From Faecalibacterium hattorii (GTDB lineage Bacteria > Bacillota > Clostridia > Oscillospirales > Ruminococcaceae): 64,000 nucleotides of DNA. The notes below the pieces were generated by a model. The model did not search any database. It saw nothing but the letters and a program-made list of their open reading frames with translations, and was not told where the DNA came from. Where the stretch lies: assembly GCF_003287455.1 (NCBI RefSeq), contig NZ_PRLC01000002.1:62001-126000 (forward strand), given 5' to 3'. The position numbers were made by a program, and so were the translations under genes. Of this stretch, positions 1 through 7,495 are shown in pieces. The stretch's first letter is position 1; every line of letters begins with the position of its first letter.

Positions 1-819
1 TTCCACCGTGCAGAATGCAAATCCCTGATCCTTGTACCATTGGATGATATCCGGCAGCGCCTCAGCGGTGGTGCGGGTCGTGGCGGAATCGTGCATCAGA
101 ACGATGCACTGGGTCTGCTCGCCGGTCTCCCGCACAACATTGCGGTAGATGGTGTTGGCGCTGGGCTTGCCGCCCACGGCATCCTCGGCACAGACATTCC
201 AATCCACATACGTATAGCCTTTTTCCTCCGCCTGTGCTTTCAACTCCGACATGATCCCCTTTCCGCCGTAGCGTCGGCTGACGGTATTGGTGCTGCCGCC
301 CGGAAAGCGGAGATAGTGGATGCCGTCGGTCAGGATATAGGGCGAAATGCGTTCTTGCAGCAGCGCGATGTCCTCCCAGTAGGCGTCCGGGCTCTGGTAG
401 ATGTCACTGTACTCGTGGGAGGCGGAGTGGAACGCGATCTGGTGCCCCGCCGCCGCAGCCTCCGCGATGAGGGGCAGATACTTTTCGTTGTAGCCCGTCG
501 CCACCACAAAGAAGGTCGCCTTGACCCCGGCAGCATTCAGCGCCGCCAGCACATCCGGTGTCGTTTTGCTGGGCCCATCGTCGAAGGTCAGGCAGACCCA
601 TTTTTCCGGCGGCGCAGGGAGTTTTTCCGGCACCGAGGCCGCCGGGGCCTCACTTTCAGTCGGTGTCAGGAATTCCGTGTCCGGAACCGGGGTCAGATCG
701 CTCTCCCGGCAGCCGATGACCGGCGCGGCCGCATAGAAACTCCCCAGCAGAAAACCGGCGGCCAGCCCCAACATCAAGAGAATTCCACTACGAAATAAAA
801 TCTTTTTCTCCACCTTCAC
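1..819 (-). CDS. Polysaccharide deacetylase (NodB domain), C-terminus cut by window edge
   Basis: The product is a predicted extracytoplasmic carbohydrate esterase that removes N- or O-acetyl groups from peptidoglycan or another polysaccharide. The frame is open from a GTG at 819 to base 1, so the C-terminus lies outside. The GTG is chosen because AAGGAGG sits 8 bases upstream and no ATG fits. The N-terminus has a basic start, then one hydrophobic segment at about residues 8-30 (signal anchor), a Pro/Thr/Glu-rich linker, and the NodB domain from about residue 70. Two family motifs are visible: CLTFDDGPS, supplying the catalytic Asp and metal Asp, and AFHSASH, the H-x3-H metal motif. Later the RFPGGS and ADAVGG segments match motifs 3 and 4. 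The natural substrate cannot be told from the sequence. Confidence 0.9.
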   Translation of the reverse strand, partial: MKVEKKILFRSGILLMLGLAAGFLLGSFYAAAPVIGCRESDLTPVPDTEFLTPTESEAPAASVPEKLPAPPEKWVCLTFDDGPSKTTPDVLAALNAAGVKATFFVVATGYNEKYLPLIAEAAAAGHQIAFHSASHEYSDIYQSPDAYWEDIALLQERISPYILTDGIHYLRFPGGSTNTVSRRYGGKGIMSELKAQAEEKGYTYVDWNVCAEDAVGGKPSANTIYRNVVRETGEQTQCIVLMHDSATTRTTAEALPDIIQWYKDQGFAFCTVE

Positions 820-902
820 GCCAAAAACCTCCTTGTACGGTAATTTTATGAAAAAGCGGCTCTGTACAGGATATGACGGGCGAAAAAATCTATGAAAAAC
901 GC

Positions 903-931
903 TTGACTTTCGCGGGGGTTTATGGTACTAT
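903..931 (+). promoter_or_regulatory. Sigma-A promoter for tRNA-Leu
   Basis: TTGACT and TACTAT are separated by 17 bases and lie about 64 bases before the tRNA. It is the only good promoter-like sequence upstream of the tRNA on this strand. Confidence 0.65.
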
Positions 932-994
932 ACTGGAGCAGTCCGCACGACGGTTTCAAACCTCAGGAACTTAGGATTGCACACAACAGAATAT

Positions 995-1078
995 GCGAAG
1001 GTGGCGGAACTGGCAGACGCGCACGTTTGAGGTGCGTGTGGTTTATCCTTGGGGGTTCAAATCCCCTCCTTCGCACCA
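995..1078 (+). tRNA. tRNA-Leu, anticodon GAG
   Basis: The 84-base cloverleaf has a 7-bp acceptor stem (GCGAAGG with CCTTCGC), discriminator A and an encoded CCA end. The anticodon stem is CACGT/GCGTG with loop TTGAGGT, which places GAG at positions 34-36, reading CUC and CUU. A short class II-type variable arm is followed by a TTCAAAT T-loop. The GGCGGAACTGGCAGACGCG core is typical of bacterial tRNA-Leu. Confidence 0.95.
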
Positions 1079-1083
1079 TGACG

Positions 1084-1127
1084 AAAACCCGCATGAATGC
1101 TGAAAATTTAGTGTTCATGCGGGTTTT
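1084..1127 (+). terminator. Terminator after tRNA-Leu
   Basis: A perfect 14-bp inverted repeat (AAAACCCGCATGAA and its complement) with a 16-base loop ends in a T-rich tract, six bases after the tRNA CCA. Confidence 0.8.
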
Positions 1128-1218
1128 CTTTGTTTTGTTCGCTTGCAGATACTCGCAGATAGTAACGGTTATTTGCGGCTTTTGCACTCCCAAAGTCGTC
1201 AAAATATGGTCACTCACT

Positions 1219-1335
1219 TCAGCCGCCCGCGATAGTCTCCCAGTACTCCACGATCTTGCCGGGCGCGGCGTCCTTGTCCGTCAGAAAGGCGGCGTCGAGG
1301 TCTGCGTAAAAGTTCGCGGTGTCTGGATCAGGGGT
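1219..1335 (-). pseudogene. In-frame coding continuation after the MerR stop codon
   Basis: After the TGA that ends the MerR gene (1336-1338), the same frame stays open for 38 codons to a second TGA at 1219-1221. About 30 of the 38 codons end in G or C, and the composition (Asp/Ala-rich, then KIVEYWETIAGG) looks like protein. This stretch has no start codon or Shine-Dalgarno site of its own. The simplest reading is that it is the original C-terminus of the MerR protein, cut off by a nonsense mutation. A readthrough product is possible but has no support here. Confidence 0.5.
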
Positions 1336-2106
1336 TCACATTCTGCCGCGTAGAACAAGTGCTCCCAGCACTATAACGGCGACTGCCACAGGGAGCAGCC
1401 GCCGCAACCAACGCAGCAGGCGTTCCCGCCTTGGCGGGAGTCCCGTTTGGAGAGATTCCGGGAAGAATGCTTCGCAGCAAACAGAATCGCAATAACGTCC
1501 CTGCCCGCGCCATGCCTTATATCGGATGCCGTTCCACTCAAACTCCGGGTACATTCCCCCTTTTGTGATGCGGATGGGGCTTCCCTGAGCTTCCCCATAG
1601 CGCAGCAGTACGGCAGCAAAATCCTCCGGGGTGTTGATGGACTGTTCCGATACGATGGAAAAGCGCTTTTTCTGCTCGTTTTCTGCCACGGTACGGTAAT
1701 CCCTGAGCCAGCCGGAGAAAAATCCACCCGGCTCCTGCGGGTCCTGCATCCGTTTCAGACAATCGTCCACATCCAGCTGATCCACCTGAGGAGCCTGTTG
1801 GGTCAGCTCTGCGCAAAAGCGGATCGAACCCGCCAGCTGCGCTGCCTGCTGCTCCAGTACCGTCTGCTGCGCCCGAAGCGCTTCGGTCAGCGGCTGTTCC
1901 CCGTTGAGGACCCTCTGTATTACGGGCAGCGGCATATCCAGCATCCGAAGCATCCGAATCAGTTTCAGGGTCCGGATATCCTCGGCGGTGTAATCCCGGT
2001 AGGCGTTGCCACGGTTACGGGCAGGGGTCATCAGCCCTTCTTTTTCGTAGAAGCGGATGTTGGGGCTGGAAACTCCACTCTGTTCCGCAGCCTGTTTGAT
2101 GTTCAT
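1336..2106 (-). CDS. MerR-family regulator with C-terminal membrane segment
   Basis: The product is a DNA-binding regulator of 256 residues. The ATG at 2106 is preferred over the longer open frame because GGAGGTGAAG precedes it and MNIKQAAEQSGVS is the usual start of the family. Residues 1-70 form the winged helix-turn-helix (IRFYEKEGLM, YRDYTAEDI), and about 75-115 is the dimerisation coiled coil. From about residue 150 there is an effector-like domain I do not recognise. An Arg-rich stretch (PPRRERLLRWLRRLL) leads into a hydrophobic helix of about 17 residues at the end, so the protein may be tethered to the membrane. The frame continues past the stop (see 1219-1335). The nearest neighbours give no clear target. 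Confidence 0.85.
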   Translation of the reverse strand: MNIKQAAEQSGVSSPNIRFYEKEGLMTPARNRGNAYRDYTAEDIRTLKLIRMLRMLDMPLPVIQRVLNGEQPLTEALRAQQTVLEQQAAQLAGSIRFCAELTQQAPQVDQLDVDDCLKRMQDPQEPGGFFSGWLRDYRTVAENEQKKRFSIVSEQSINTPEDFAAVLLRYGEAQGSPIRITKGGMYPEFEWNGIRYKAWRGQGRYCDSVCCEAFFPESLQTGLPPRRERLLRWLRRLLPVAVAVIVLGALVLRGRM

Positions 2107-2127
2107 TTGCTTCACCTCCGCCCTTAC

Positions 2128-2156
2128 ACTACACCATAAAGTCGGTTGAAGGTCAA
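2128..2156 (-). promoter_or_regulatory. Candidate promoter of the MerR gene
   Basis: TTGACC and TGTAGT are separated by 17 bases just upstream of the gene's Shine-Dalgarno site. A 19-base spacing, as used by MerR activators, would give a poorer -10 (TAGTGT). Autoregulation is plausible but not shown. Confidence 0.4.
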
Positions 2157-2175
2157 GCATTTTTCAAAAAATAGC

Positions 2176-2215
2176 GCAAAAATGCCCCGGCGGGCACAAA
2201 ACCTGCCGGGGCATT
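2176..2215 (-). terminator. Terminator after M18 aminopeptidase gene
   Basis: An 11-bp GC-rich stem, AATGCCCCGGC with its complement, is followed on the minus strand by TTTTT. It lies 11 bases beyond the aminopeptidase stop codon. Confidence 0.8.
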
Positions 2216-2226
2216 CCTTGTTTTGC

Positions 2227-3627
2227 TTACTGAGCGTTGTTGAACAGGGTGAAGGCGCGGTAAGCCATGTACAGGTCGCTCTTGTGGATGACCTCGAACG
2301 GAGAGTGCATGGATAGCACGGGCACACCGATATCCAGCACGGGGATGCCGCGGTTGGCGACATACTTGGCGATGGTGCCGCCGCCGCCCAGATCCAAACG
2401 GCCCAGTTCACCGATCTGCCATGCCACGTTGCCCTTGTCCAGCATCCGGGTGATGTCGCTGACCAGCTCGGCACAGGCATCGCTTGCGGAGCCCTTGCTG
2501 CCGCTGCCGGTATACTTGAAGATGGCAATGCCGCGGCCCGCATAGGTGCCATTCATCGGCTCGAAGGCGCTGGCCCAAGAGGGATCGTAAGCAGCGGTGA
2601 CGTCAGCAGACAGGCAGACGCTGTTGCGGAAGGCGATGATATCGTCCTGACCGGCAGCGCGGCACAGCTCCTGCATGAAGTGGAAGGCATACATGCTCTG
2701 CATACCGGTCACGCCGTCGGAGCCGATCTCTTCCTTATCCGTGAGGACGCAGACGGTGGTGTAGGCCGGGTTCTTGGTCTCGATCTCAGCCACCAGTGCG
2801 GGGTAAGCGTCCACACGGTCATCGTGGCCATAGCTGCCGACCATGGAGCGGTCGAAGCCGACATCGCGGCTCTTGTAAGCCGGGGTGATCTCGATCTCAG
2901 CACGCATGAACTCCTTCTCGGTGATGCCGTACTTCTCGTTGAGGAGGATCATGGTGTTCAGCTTGACGGCTTCCTTCACTTCCTCATCCTCAACAGCGTC
3001 GGAACCGATCAGGATGTTCAGCTCCTCGGCCTTGATGCCGTCCTTCAGGGTGCGGGCATTCTGCTCGGCACCCAGATGGGGCAGCAGGTCGGTGATGCAG
3101 AAGACGGGGTCGTTCTCGTCCTCGCCGACGCGGACGGTCACCGTGGAGCCGTCGTCGCGGGTGAAGACACCGTGGATGGACAGCGGCATGGTGCCCCACT
3201 GATACTTGCGGACGCCGCCGTAGTAGTGGGTCTTGAAGTAGCTCAGGTGGTCGGACTCGTACAGCGGGGTCGGGCGCAGGTCCAGACGGGGGCTGTCGGT
3301 GTGGGCGATGACCAGACGGAAGCCGTCCTCAAAGCTGCGAGTGCCGATGGTGGCGGCCACGACCGCCTTCTTGAACTGGACGAAGTAGACCTTGTCGCCG
3401 GGCTTGTAGGTCTTCTTGGGGTCGAACTCGACGTAGCCGGCATCTTTGAGCATCTGCTCGCTTTCTGCGGCGACCTCGCGCTCGGTCTTGCCATTGTCGA
3501 GGAACTTCTTGTAGCCCTCGGCAAAGTCGTGGGCCTTCTGCTTGACGTCTGCATCCTTGTCGGTGACGTAAGCGGGCTTATAGAGCAGCTTTTCAGCAAG
3601 CTGCTGATTCGGAGTCTTTTCTGCCAT
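2227..3627 (-). CDS. M18-family zinc aminopeptidase (aminopeptidase I type)
   Basis: This cytosolic, dinuclear-zinc exopeptidase removes N-terminal residues, often acidic ones, from peptides. It has 466 residues, normal for the family. Metal and catalytic motifs are in the expected order: VIAHTDSPRLDL (His/Asp ligand) near residue 95, TDKEEIGSDG (catalytic Glu) near 295, DVTAAYDPSW near 345, and VLSMHSPFEVIHKSD (C-terminal His) near 435. The ATG at 3627 has GGCAGGAG seven bases upstream; the longer open frame starts before any ribosome site. It is the last gene of a minus-strand run from 7302, separated from the lytic transglycosylase by a short hairpin and followed by a strong terminator. 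Confidence 0.95.
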   Translation of the reverse strand: MAEKTPNQQLAEKLLYKPAYVTDKDADVKQKAHDFAEGYKKFLDNGKTEREVAAESEQMLKDAGYVEFDPKKTYKPGDKVYFVQFKKAVVAATIGTRSFEDGFRLVIAHTDSPRLDLRPTPLYESDHLSYFKTHYYGGVRKYQWGTMPLSIHGVFTRDDGSTVTVRVGEDENDPVFCITDLLPHLGAEQNARTLKDGIKAEELNILIGSDAVEDEEVKEAVKLNTMILLNEKYGITEKEFMRAEIEITPAYKSRDVGFDRSMVGSYGHDDRVDAYPALVAEIETKNPAYTTVCVLTDKEEIGSDGVTGMQSMYAFHFMQELCRAAGQDDIIAFRNSVCLSADVTAAYDPSWASAFEPMNGTYAGRGIAIFKYTGSGSKGSASDACAELVSDITRMLDKGNVAWQIGELGRLDLGGGGTIAKYVANRGIPVLDIGVPVLSMHSPFEVIHKSDLYMAYRAFTLFNNAQ

Positions 3628-3670
3628 AGAATTTCTCCTGCCTTTCTGTTTCCTTATTCCTAAATATTTT

Positions 3671-3689
3671 AAAGGGTCCATTGCCCTTT
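3671..3689 (-). terminator. Weak hairpin between lytic transglycosylase and aminopeptidase genes
   Basis: An AAAGGG/CCCTTT stem with a 7-base loop overlaps the transglycosylase stop codon and is followed by an AT-rich tract. At six base pairs it is likely a partial terminator or processing site. Confidence 0.35.
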
Positions 3690-4260
3690 AATCTTGGTTC
3701 GTGCCATACAGGCGAGTGTAGACCGCGTAGCACGCGGTGATCTTTTCGACGTAGTGGTGCATCTGGTTATAGGGAAATCCCTGCAATGTAACGCCGTCGG
3801 CGGAGTGTTCTTCCATCTGCAAAAGGGTGTCCACCGTACCCCAGCCGCTGTGGTAAGCCGCCGCTGCCGTAGCCACATCGCCGTTGTAGCGTTGCAGACA
3901 GAGATGCAGATAATAGCAGCCGTATCGGAGGCTGACGGCGGGGTCGTAGAGGTCGTCAAAGGTGACCTTCTCCCCTGCCGCAAGCTTGCTGCGCATCCAG
4001 AGGAAGGTCTCCTCGGTCATCTGCATCAAGCCACGGGCGTTGACGCTGGAAGTCGCTGCCGGGTCAAACCCGCTCTCGGTCCGGATGAAGGAATAGACCA
4101 GCAGCGGGTCAAGGTCATACTCGGCGGCGTACTGCTCCACGAGGGCGGAATATTTGCAGGGGTAGAATGCCTTTTCCATTTGCGTGCGCACCGGAGGCAG
4201 ACACAACACGCCAAGCACCAGCAAAAACACCAGCACAAGGCTGTTCAGCAATTTCTTCAC
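3688..4260 (-). CDS. Membrane-anchored lytic transglycosylase (SLT/goose-lysozyme-like)
   Basis: The product cleaves the MurNAc-GlcNAc bond of peptidoglycan to give 1,6-anhydro ends, outside the membrane. It has 190 residues: a signal anchor at about 5-24 (LLNSLVLVFLLVLGVLCL) and then the SLT domain. RTESGFDPAATSSVNARGLM carries the catalytic Glu, and QMT, YNGDVATAAAAYHSGW and the terminal YVEKITACYAVY are the other SLT motifs. The GTG at 4260 is chosen because it starts two bases after the coaE stop, which suggests translational coupling, and directly precedes KKLLN. A coaE-transglycosylase pair is common in Clostridia. Confidence 0.9.
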   Translation of the reverse strand: MKKLLNSLVLVFLLVLGVLCLPPVRTQMEKAFYPCKYSALVEQYAAEYDLDPLLVYSFIRTESGFDPAATSSVNARGLMQMTEETFLWMRSKLAAGEKVTFDDLYDPAVSLRYGCYYLHLCLQRYNGDVATAAAAYHSGWGTVDTLLQMEEHSADGVTLQGFPYNQMHHYVEKITACYAVYTRLYGTNQD

Positions 4261-4262
4261 GT

Positions 4263-4892
4263 TCAAACCGAAGCTTCGGCACCACCTTTCCTGCGGCCCT
4301 CGGCCAGCAGCTGTTCGCAGAGCGCCGACGCGGCAGCTTCCAGCGAGGCAAGGTCGGCGTCGTTGCACAGCACATAATCCGCGCGGGCCAGCAGAACGCT
4401 TTCCGGCGTCTGAGCGTTCAGGCGGCGGGCTGCCATATCAGGCGCGATGCCGTCCCGCTGGGCGATGCGGGCCACGCTCGTTTCAAAGGGAGCTGTGACC
4501 ACTGCCAGACGGTCGCATTCCGCTTCCGCCGCAGTCCCGACGATGACTGCGCCATCCAACACGAAGAGCGGTGCCCCGGCTTCCTGCGCGGCCTGTTTGG
4601 CCAGCCGGATGCGGCGGACGATCTCCGGGTGGGTGATGAGATCCAGCGCCGCCTTTCCTTCCGGCGTTGCGAAGGCGCGGTCGGCCAGAAGCCGACGGTC
4701 CAGCGAACCGTCCGGGCGGAGGATCTCTTCCCCGAACCGCTCCGCCAGCACCGGCAGCAACGGCGAAGACGGGAGCAGGATCTCCCGCGAGAGCTGGTCG
4801 GCATCGGCCAGCGGAACACCGTGGGCAGAAAAGACCGCCGTCACGGTGGATTTGCCGCAGCCGCTGCGGCCTGTAATGCCCAGCGTGATCAT
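4263..4892 (-). CDS. coaE: Dephospho-CoA kinase
   Basis: CoaE phosphorylates the 3'-OH of dephospho-CoA with ATP, the last step of coenzyme A synthesis, in the cytosol. Its 209 residues are typical. The P-loop GITGRSGCGKST is at residues 5-16; DADQLSREIL and the LITHPEIVRRI segment match the CoA-binding and lid regions. The start overlaps the tsaC stop by four bases (ATGA), so the two are translationally coupled. CoaD, the preceding enzyme of the pathway, is encoded separately at 28609-29112. Confidence 0.95.
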   Translation of the reverse strand: MITLGITGRSGCGKSTVTAVFSAHGVPLADADQLSREILLPSSPLLPVLAERFGEEILRPDGSLDRRLLADRAFATPEGKAALDLITHPEIVRRIRLAKQAAQEAGAPLFVLDGAVIVGTAAEAECDRLAVVTAPFETSVARIAQRDGIAPDMAARRLNAQTPESVLLARADYVLCNDADLASLEAAASALCEQLLAEGRRKGGAEASV

Positions 4893-5923
4893 AGGGCGAT
4901 CACCCGGAACGCGGCTGCGCGGATCAAGCGGTTGTACACGGCCATGCTCAGGCCGTCCTTCTTCGGGCAGCGGGCGTACACGATGCCGTCGCCCTGCTCA
5001 TCCAGCGCACGGAGGCTGCGGAAGATGTGCTTTGCCTGATCGGCACCGTCCCCCTCGCGGCCATATTCCACGCAGGGCACGCCGAGCTTTTCCGCTTCGC
5101 CCGTAAAGCAAAGGCAGCTGGGGTTCTGGTCCATGTGGGCCTCCACATAGGCTTTGAACTGTTCAAAGGTGCCGTCCAGCAGGGTGACGTCCGCCTTGGG
5201 CGCGTAGTGTTTGTACTTCATGCCGGGGCTGCGGACCACTGCGCCCTCCGGCAGCTTTTCGAGGATGGCCTTCGAGACCTCGACTTCCTCGCCGAGGGCA
5301 CGTTCCAAGTCCTCCAATGTAATGTGGCCGGGGCGGAACAGAGTCGGCTTCTCGCCCACCACCGAGATGACCGTAGACTCCACGCCCACATCGCACTCGC
5401 CGCCGTCCAGAATGAGGGGCAGCCGGCCGTTCATATCGGTAAAGACATCCTGCGCGTTGGTGGGGCTGGGTTTGCCGGAAAGGTTTGCCGACGGGGCCGC
5501 AAAGGCACAGCCGCTCTGCTCGATGACCGCGCGGGCCACCGGGTGGCTGGGCATCCGAATGCCGACGGTATCCAGCCCGGCGCAGCACTCCGCCGCCACT
5601 TCCGGGCCGCGGGGCATGATGATGGTCAGGGGGCCGGGGCAGAACGCTGCCATCAGCAGCTGGGCACGCTCCGGCACCTCGCTGACGAGGCCGGGCAGCA
5701 TCTCCGGGCCGGTGACGTGGACGATCAGGGGGTTATCCTGCGGGCGGCCCTTTGCCACGAAGATCTTGGCCACCGCTTCGCCGTTGCGGGCGTCCGCCGC
5801 AATGCCGTAGACCGTCTCAGTCGGCAGGGCGACCAGCTCACCTTTGCGCAGAAGTTCCGCTGCTTTGGCGATGGCGTCGCCTTCAGCGCGTAGGATCTCA
5901 GTTTTCATTTCCATGCGATTCAT
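4889..5923 (-). CDS. L-threonylcarbamoyladenylate synthase (Sua5 type)
   Basis: The enzyme makes threonylcarbamoyl-AMP from Thr, bicarbonate and ATP, the first step of t6A formation on ANN-decoding tRNAs. At 344 residues it is the long Sua5 form: an N-terminal YrdC domain (about 12-205, with ALPTETVYGIAADA and KGRPQDNPLIVH, then SAPSANLSGKPSPT) plus a C-terminal Sua5 domain after the linker RSPGMKYKHYAP. The start may also be Met4 or Met6; a weak AGAAAG precedes Met1. It lies between prfA and coaE. The methyltransferase gene prmC, often found between prfA and this gene, is absent. Confidence 0.94.
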   Translation of the reverse strand: MNRMEMKTEILRAEGDAIAKAAELLRKGELVALPTETVYGIAADARNGEAVAKIFVAKGRPQDNPLIVHVTGPEMLPGLVSEVPERAQLLMAAFCPGPLTIIMPRGPEVAAECCAGLDTVGIRMPSHPVARAVIEQSGCAFAAPSANLSGKPSPTNAQDVFTDMNGRLPLILDGGECDVGVESTVISVVGEKPTLFRPGHITLEDLERALGEEVEVSKAILEKLPEGAVVRSPGMKYKHYAPKADVTLLDGTFEQFKAYVEAHMDQNPSCLCFTGEAEKLGVPCVEYGREGDGADQAKHIFRSLRALDEQGDGIVYARCPKKDGLSMAVYNRLIRAAAFRVIAL

Positions 5924-5972
5924 CGTTCTTTCTATCTGTAAAGTATATGTTCTTTACGCCATTTCAGGCGCA

Positions 5973-7067
5973 TTATTTGTCGGTTTGTGCGTTGAGCTGC
6001 TGGAGCTTTTCCGCTTGCTCATGGGTGGCGAGGGCATCGATGATCTCGTCCAGATTGCCGTCCATGATCTTATCCAGATTGTGCACGGTCAGGCCGATGC
6101 GATGGTCGGTGCAGCGATCCTGCGGGAAATTGTAGGTGCGGATCTTCTCGCTGCGGTCGCCGGTGCCCACCTGCCCTTGGCGGTTGGCGTTGATGGCGTC
6201 CTGCTGCTCCTTCTGCTTCTGGGCCAGCAAGCGGCTGCGGAGGATCTCCAGCGCCTTATCCTTGTTCTGGAACTGGCTGCGCTCGTTCTGGCACTCGACC
6301 ACCGTGCCGGTGGGGATGTGGGTCACCCGGATGGCACTGGACGTCTTGTTGATGTGCTGGCCGCCCGCGCCGGAGGAGCGGAAGGTGTCGATGCGCAGGT
6401 CCTTGGGGTCCAGCTCAAAGTCCACTTCCTCCGCCTGCGGCATCACGGCCACGGTGGCGGTAGAGGTGTGGATACGGCCCTGCGTCTCGGTCTCCGGCAC
6501 CCGCTGGACCCGGTGGACGCCGCTCTCATACTTGAGGCGGTTGTAGGCCCCCGCGCCGTTCACCGCGACGATGGCTTCCTTCACGCCGCCCAGCTCAGTT
6601 TCGTTGAGGTTCAGTGTTTCCAGCTCCCAGCCGCGGCTCTGGACGTACATCGTGTACATCCGAAGCAGACTGTGGGCGAACAGGGCCGCTTCCTCGCCGC
6701 CCGCGCCGCCGCGGATCTCCATGATGACGCTTTTGCCGTCATTGACATCCTTGGGCAGTAGCAGAATTTTGAGAGAATTTTCCAGTTCTTCCACATCGTG
6801 ACTTTTTTCGCTGATTTCCTGCTGTACCATCTCCTTAAAGTCCGGGTCGAGGGTTTCGCCTTCGAGCAGGGCTTTTGCCTGAGCAAGATGATCCTGCGCC
6901 GTTGTCAAGGCCTGATAGGCCTGCACCACTGGCTCGGCTTCGTGGTATTCCTGCATCAGGCGGCGAAACAGAGGGGGATCCGCCGCGGTTTCGGGCTGGT
7001 TCAGGCGGATCGAAAGCTCCTCGAACCGGTGGCAGACCGCTTCCATCTGAGAAAACAGTTTTGACAT
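5973..7067 (-). CDS. prfA: Peptide chain release factor 1
   Basis: RF1 recognises UAA and UAG in the ribosomal A site and triggers peptide release. The 364-residue protein shows the peptidyl-hydrolysis motif SGAGGQHINKTSSAIRVTH near residue 230 and the codon-recognition region around residue 185-195 (VQRVPETETQGRIHTST). Domain 1 is the helical N-terminus. The ATG is preceded by AGGAGA. It follows the DUF951 gene by 25 bases and is followed by tsaC after 49 bases, so it is the second gene of an operon read from the promoter at 7383-7411. Confidence 0.97.
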   Translation of the reverse strand: MSKLFSQMEAVCHRFEELSIRLNQPETAADPPLFRRLMQEYHEAEPVVQAYQALTTAQDHLAQAKALLEGETLDPDFKEMVQQEISEKSHDVEELENSLKILLLPKDVNDGKSVIMEIRGGAGGEEAALFAHSLLRMYTMYVQSRGWELETLNLNETELGGVKEAIVAVNGAGAYNRLKYESGVHRVQRVPETETQGRIHTSTATVAVMPQAEEVDFELDPKDLRIDTFRSSGAGGQHINKTSSAIRVTHIPTGTVVECQNERSQFQNKDKALEILRSRLLAQKQKEQQDAINANRQGQVGTGDRSEKIRTYNFPQDRCTDHRIGLTVHNLDKIMDGNLDEIIDALATHEQAEKLQQLNAQTDK

Positions 7068-7092
7068 ACTTGTGCAGTTCTCCTTATCGTTC

Positions 7093-7302
7093 TCAATGGA
7101 TGGGGCCGGTTTGCGCGGCAGGGTCAGGTCTCACGACCTTTTTGATGTTCTTTTCGATCTTCGCGCGGGGCAGCATGACCTCGCGGCCACAGCCCGTGCA
7201 GCGGATCTTGAAGTCCATGCCCACCCGCAGCACCTCGAAGCTGGAAGCTCCGCAGGGATGCTTCTTGCGGGTCAGGATGGTATCTCCCACTGCGATATCC
7301 AT
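7093..7302 (-). CDS. DUF951 family small protein
   Basis: This 69-residue protein belongs to DUF951, a family of unknown function conserved in Firmicutes. It begins MDIAVGDTILTRKKHPCG and has HPCG, CTGCG and a basic C-terminal half (KIEKNIKK), so three cysteines could bind a metal or RNA. The ATG at 7302 has GGAGGGAGAG in front of it, itself abutting a 9-bp hairpin. As the first gene of the operon with prfA it may have a translation-related role; that is inferred from position only. Confidence 0.85.
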   Translation of the reverse strand: MDIAVGDTILTRKKHPCGASSFEVLRVGMDFKIRCTGCGREVMLPRAKIEKNIKKVVRPDPAAQTGPIH

Positions 7303-7318
7303 AGACACTCTCCCTCCT

Positions 7319-7341
7319 GCCTGTGCCCTCCCGGCACAGGC
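7319..7341 (-). promoter_or_regulatory. Leader hairpin abutting the DUF951 ribosome site
   Basis: A perfect 9-bp stem (GCCTGTGCC/GGCACAGGC) with loop GGGAG ends directly before the Shine-Dalgarno sequence AGGAGGGAGAG. It lies in the roughly 75-base leader downstream of the promoter at 7383-7411. It could set translation efficiency or protect the mRNA 5' region. Confidence 0.5.
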
Positions 7342-7382
7342 GCTGCGGCCAGCGGTTTGTTCCGGCTGCCGCATACAGATAT

Positions 7383-7411
7383 AGTATAAACCAAACTCGT
7401 ATAAAATGCAA
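7383..7411 (-). promoter_or_regulatory. Promoter of the DUF951-prfA-tsaC-coaE operon
   Basis: TTGCAT and TATACT are separated by exactly 17 bases, close to the sigma-A consensus, about 75 bases before the DUF951 start. Confidence 0.75.
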
Positions 7412-7495
7412 TTGTCCGCGCATATGGTTTTACTGCCGCCGCACCCAACGCGGCGGTGCGCACGACAAAAAACAGCACAGAAAGAGGAATGAACA

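Noticed and set aside
1336-1338. Selenocysteine at the MerR TGA
   Set aside because: No downstream SECIS-like hairpin is evident near the codon, and no selA/selB/selC is in the window; a nonsense mutation is simpler.
922-1353. 143-codon open frame over tRNA-Leu
   Set aside because: It reads through the tRNA and its terminator, has no ribosome site, and its end is antisense to the MerR remnant.
2680-3663. Long open frame antisense to the M18 aminopeptidase gene
   Set aside because: It is a shadow frame caused by high GC3; the opposite strand encodes a full family protein.
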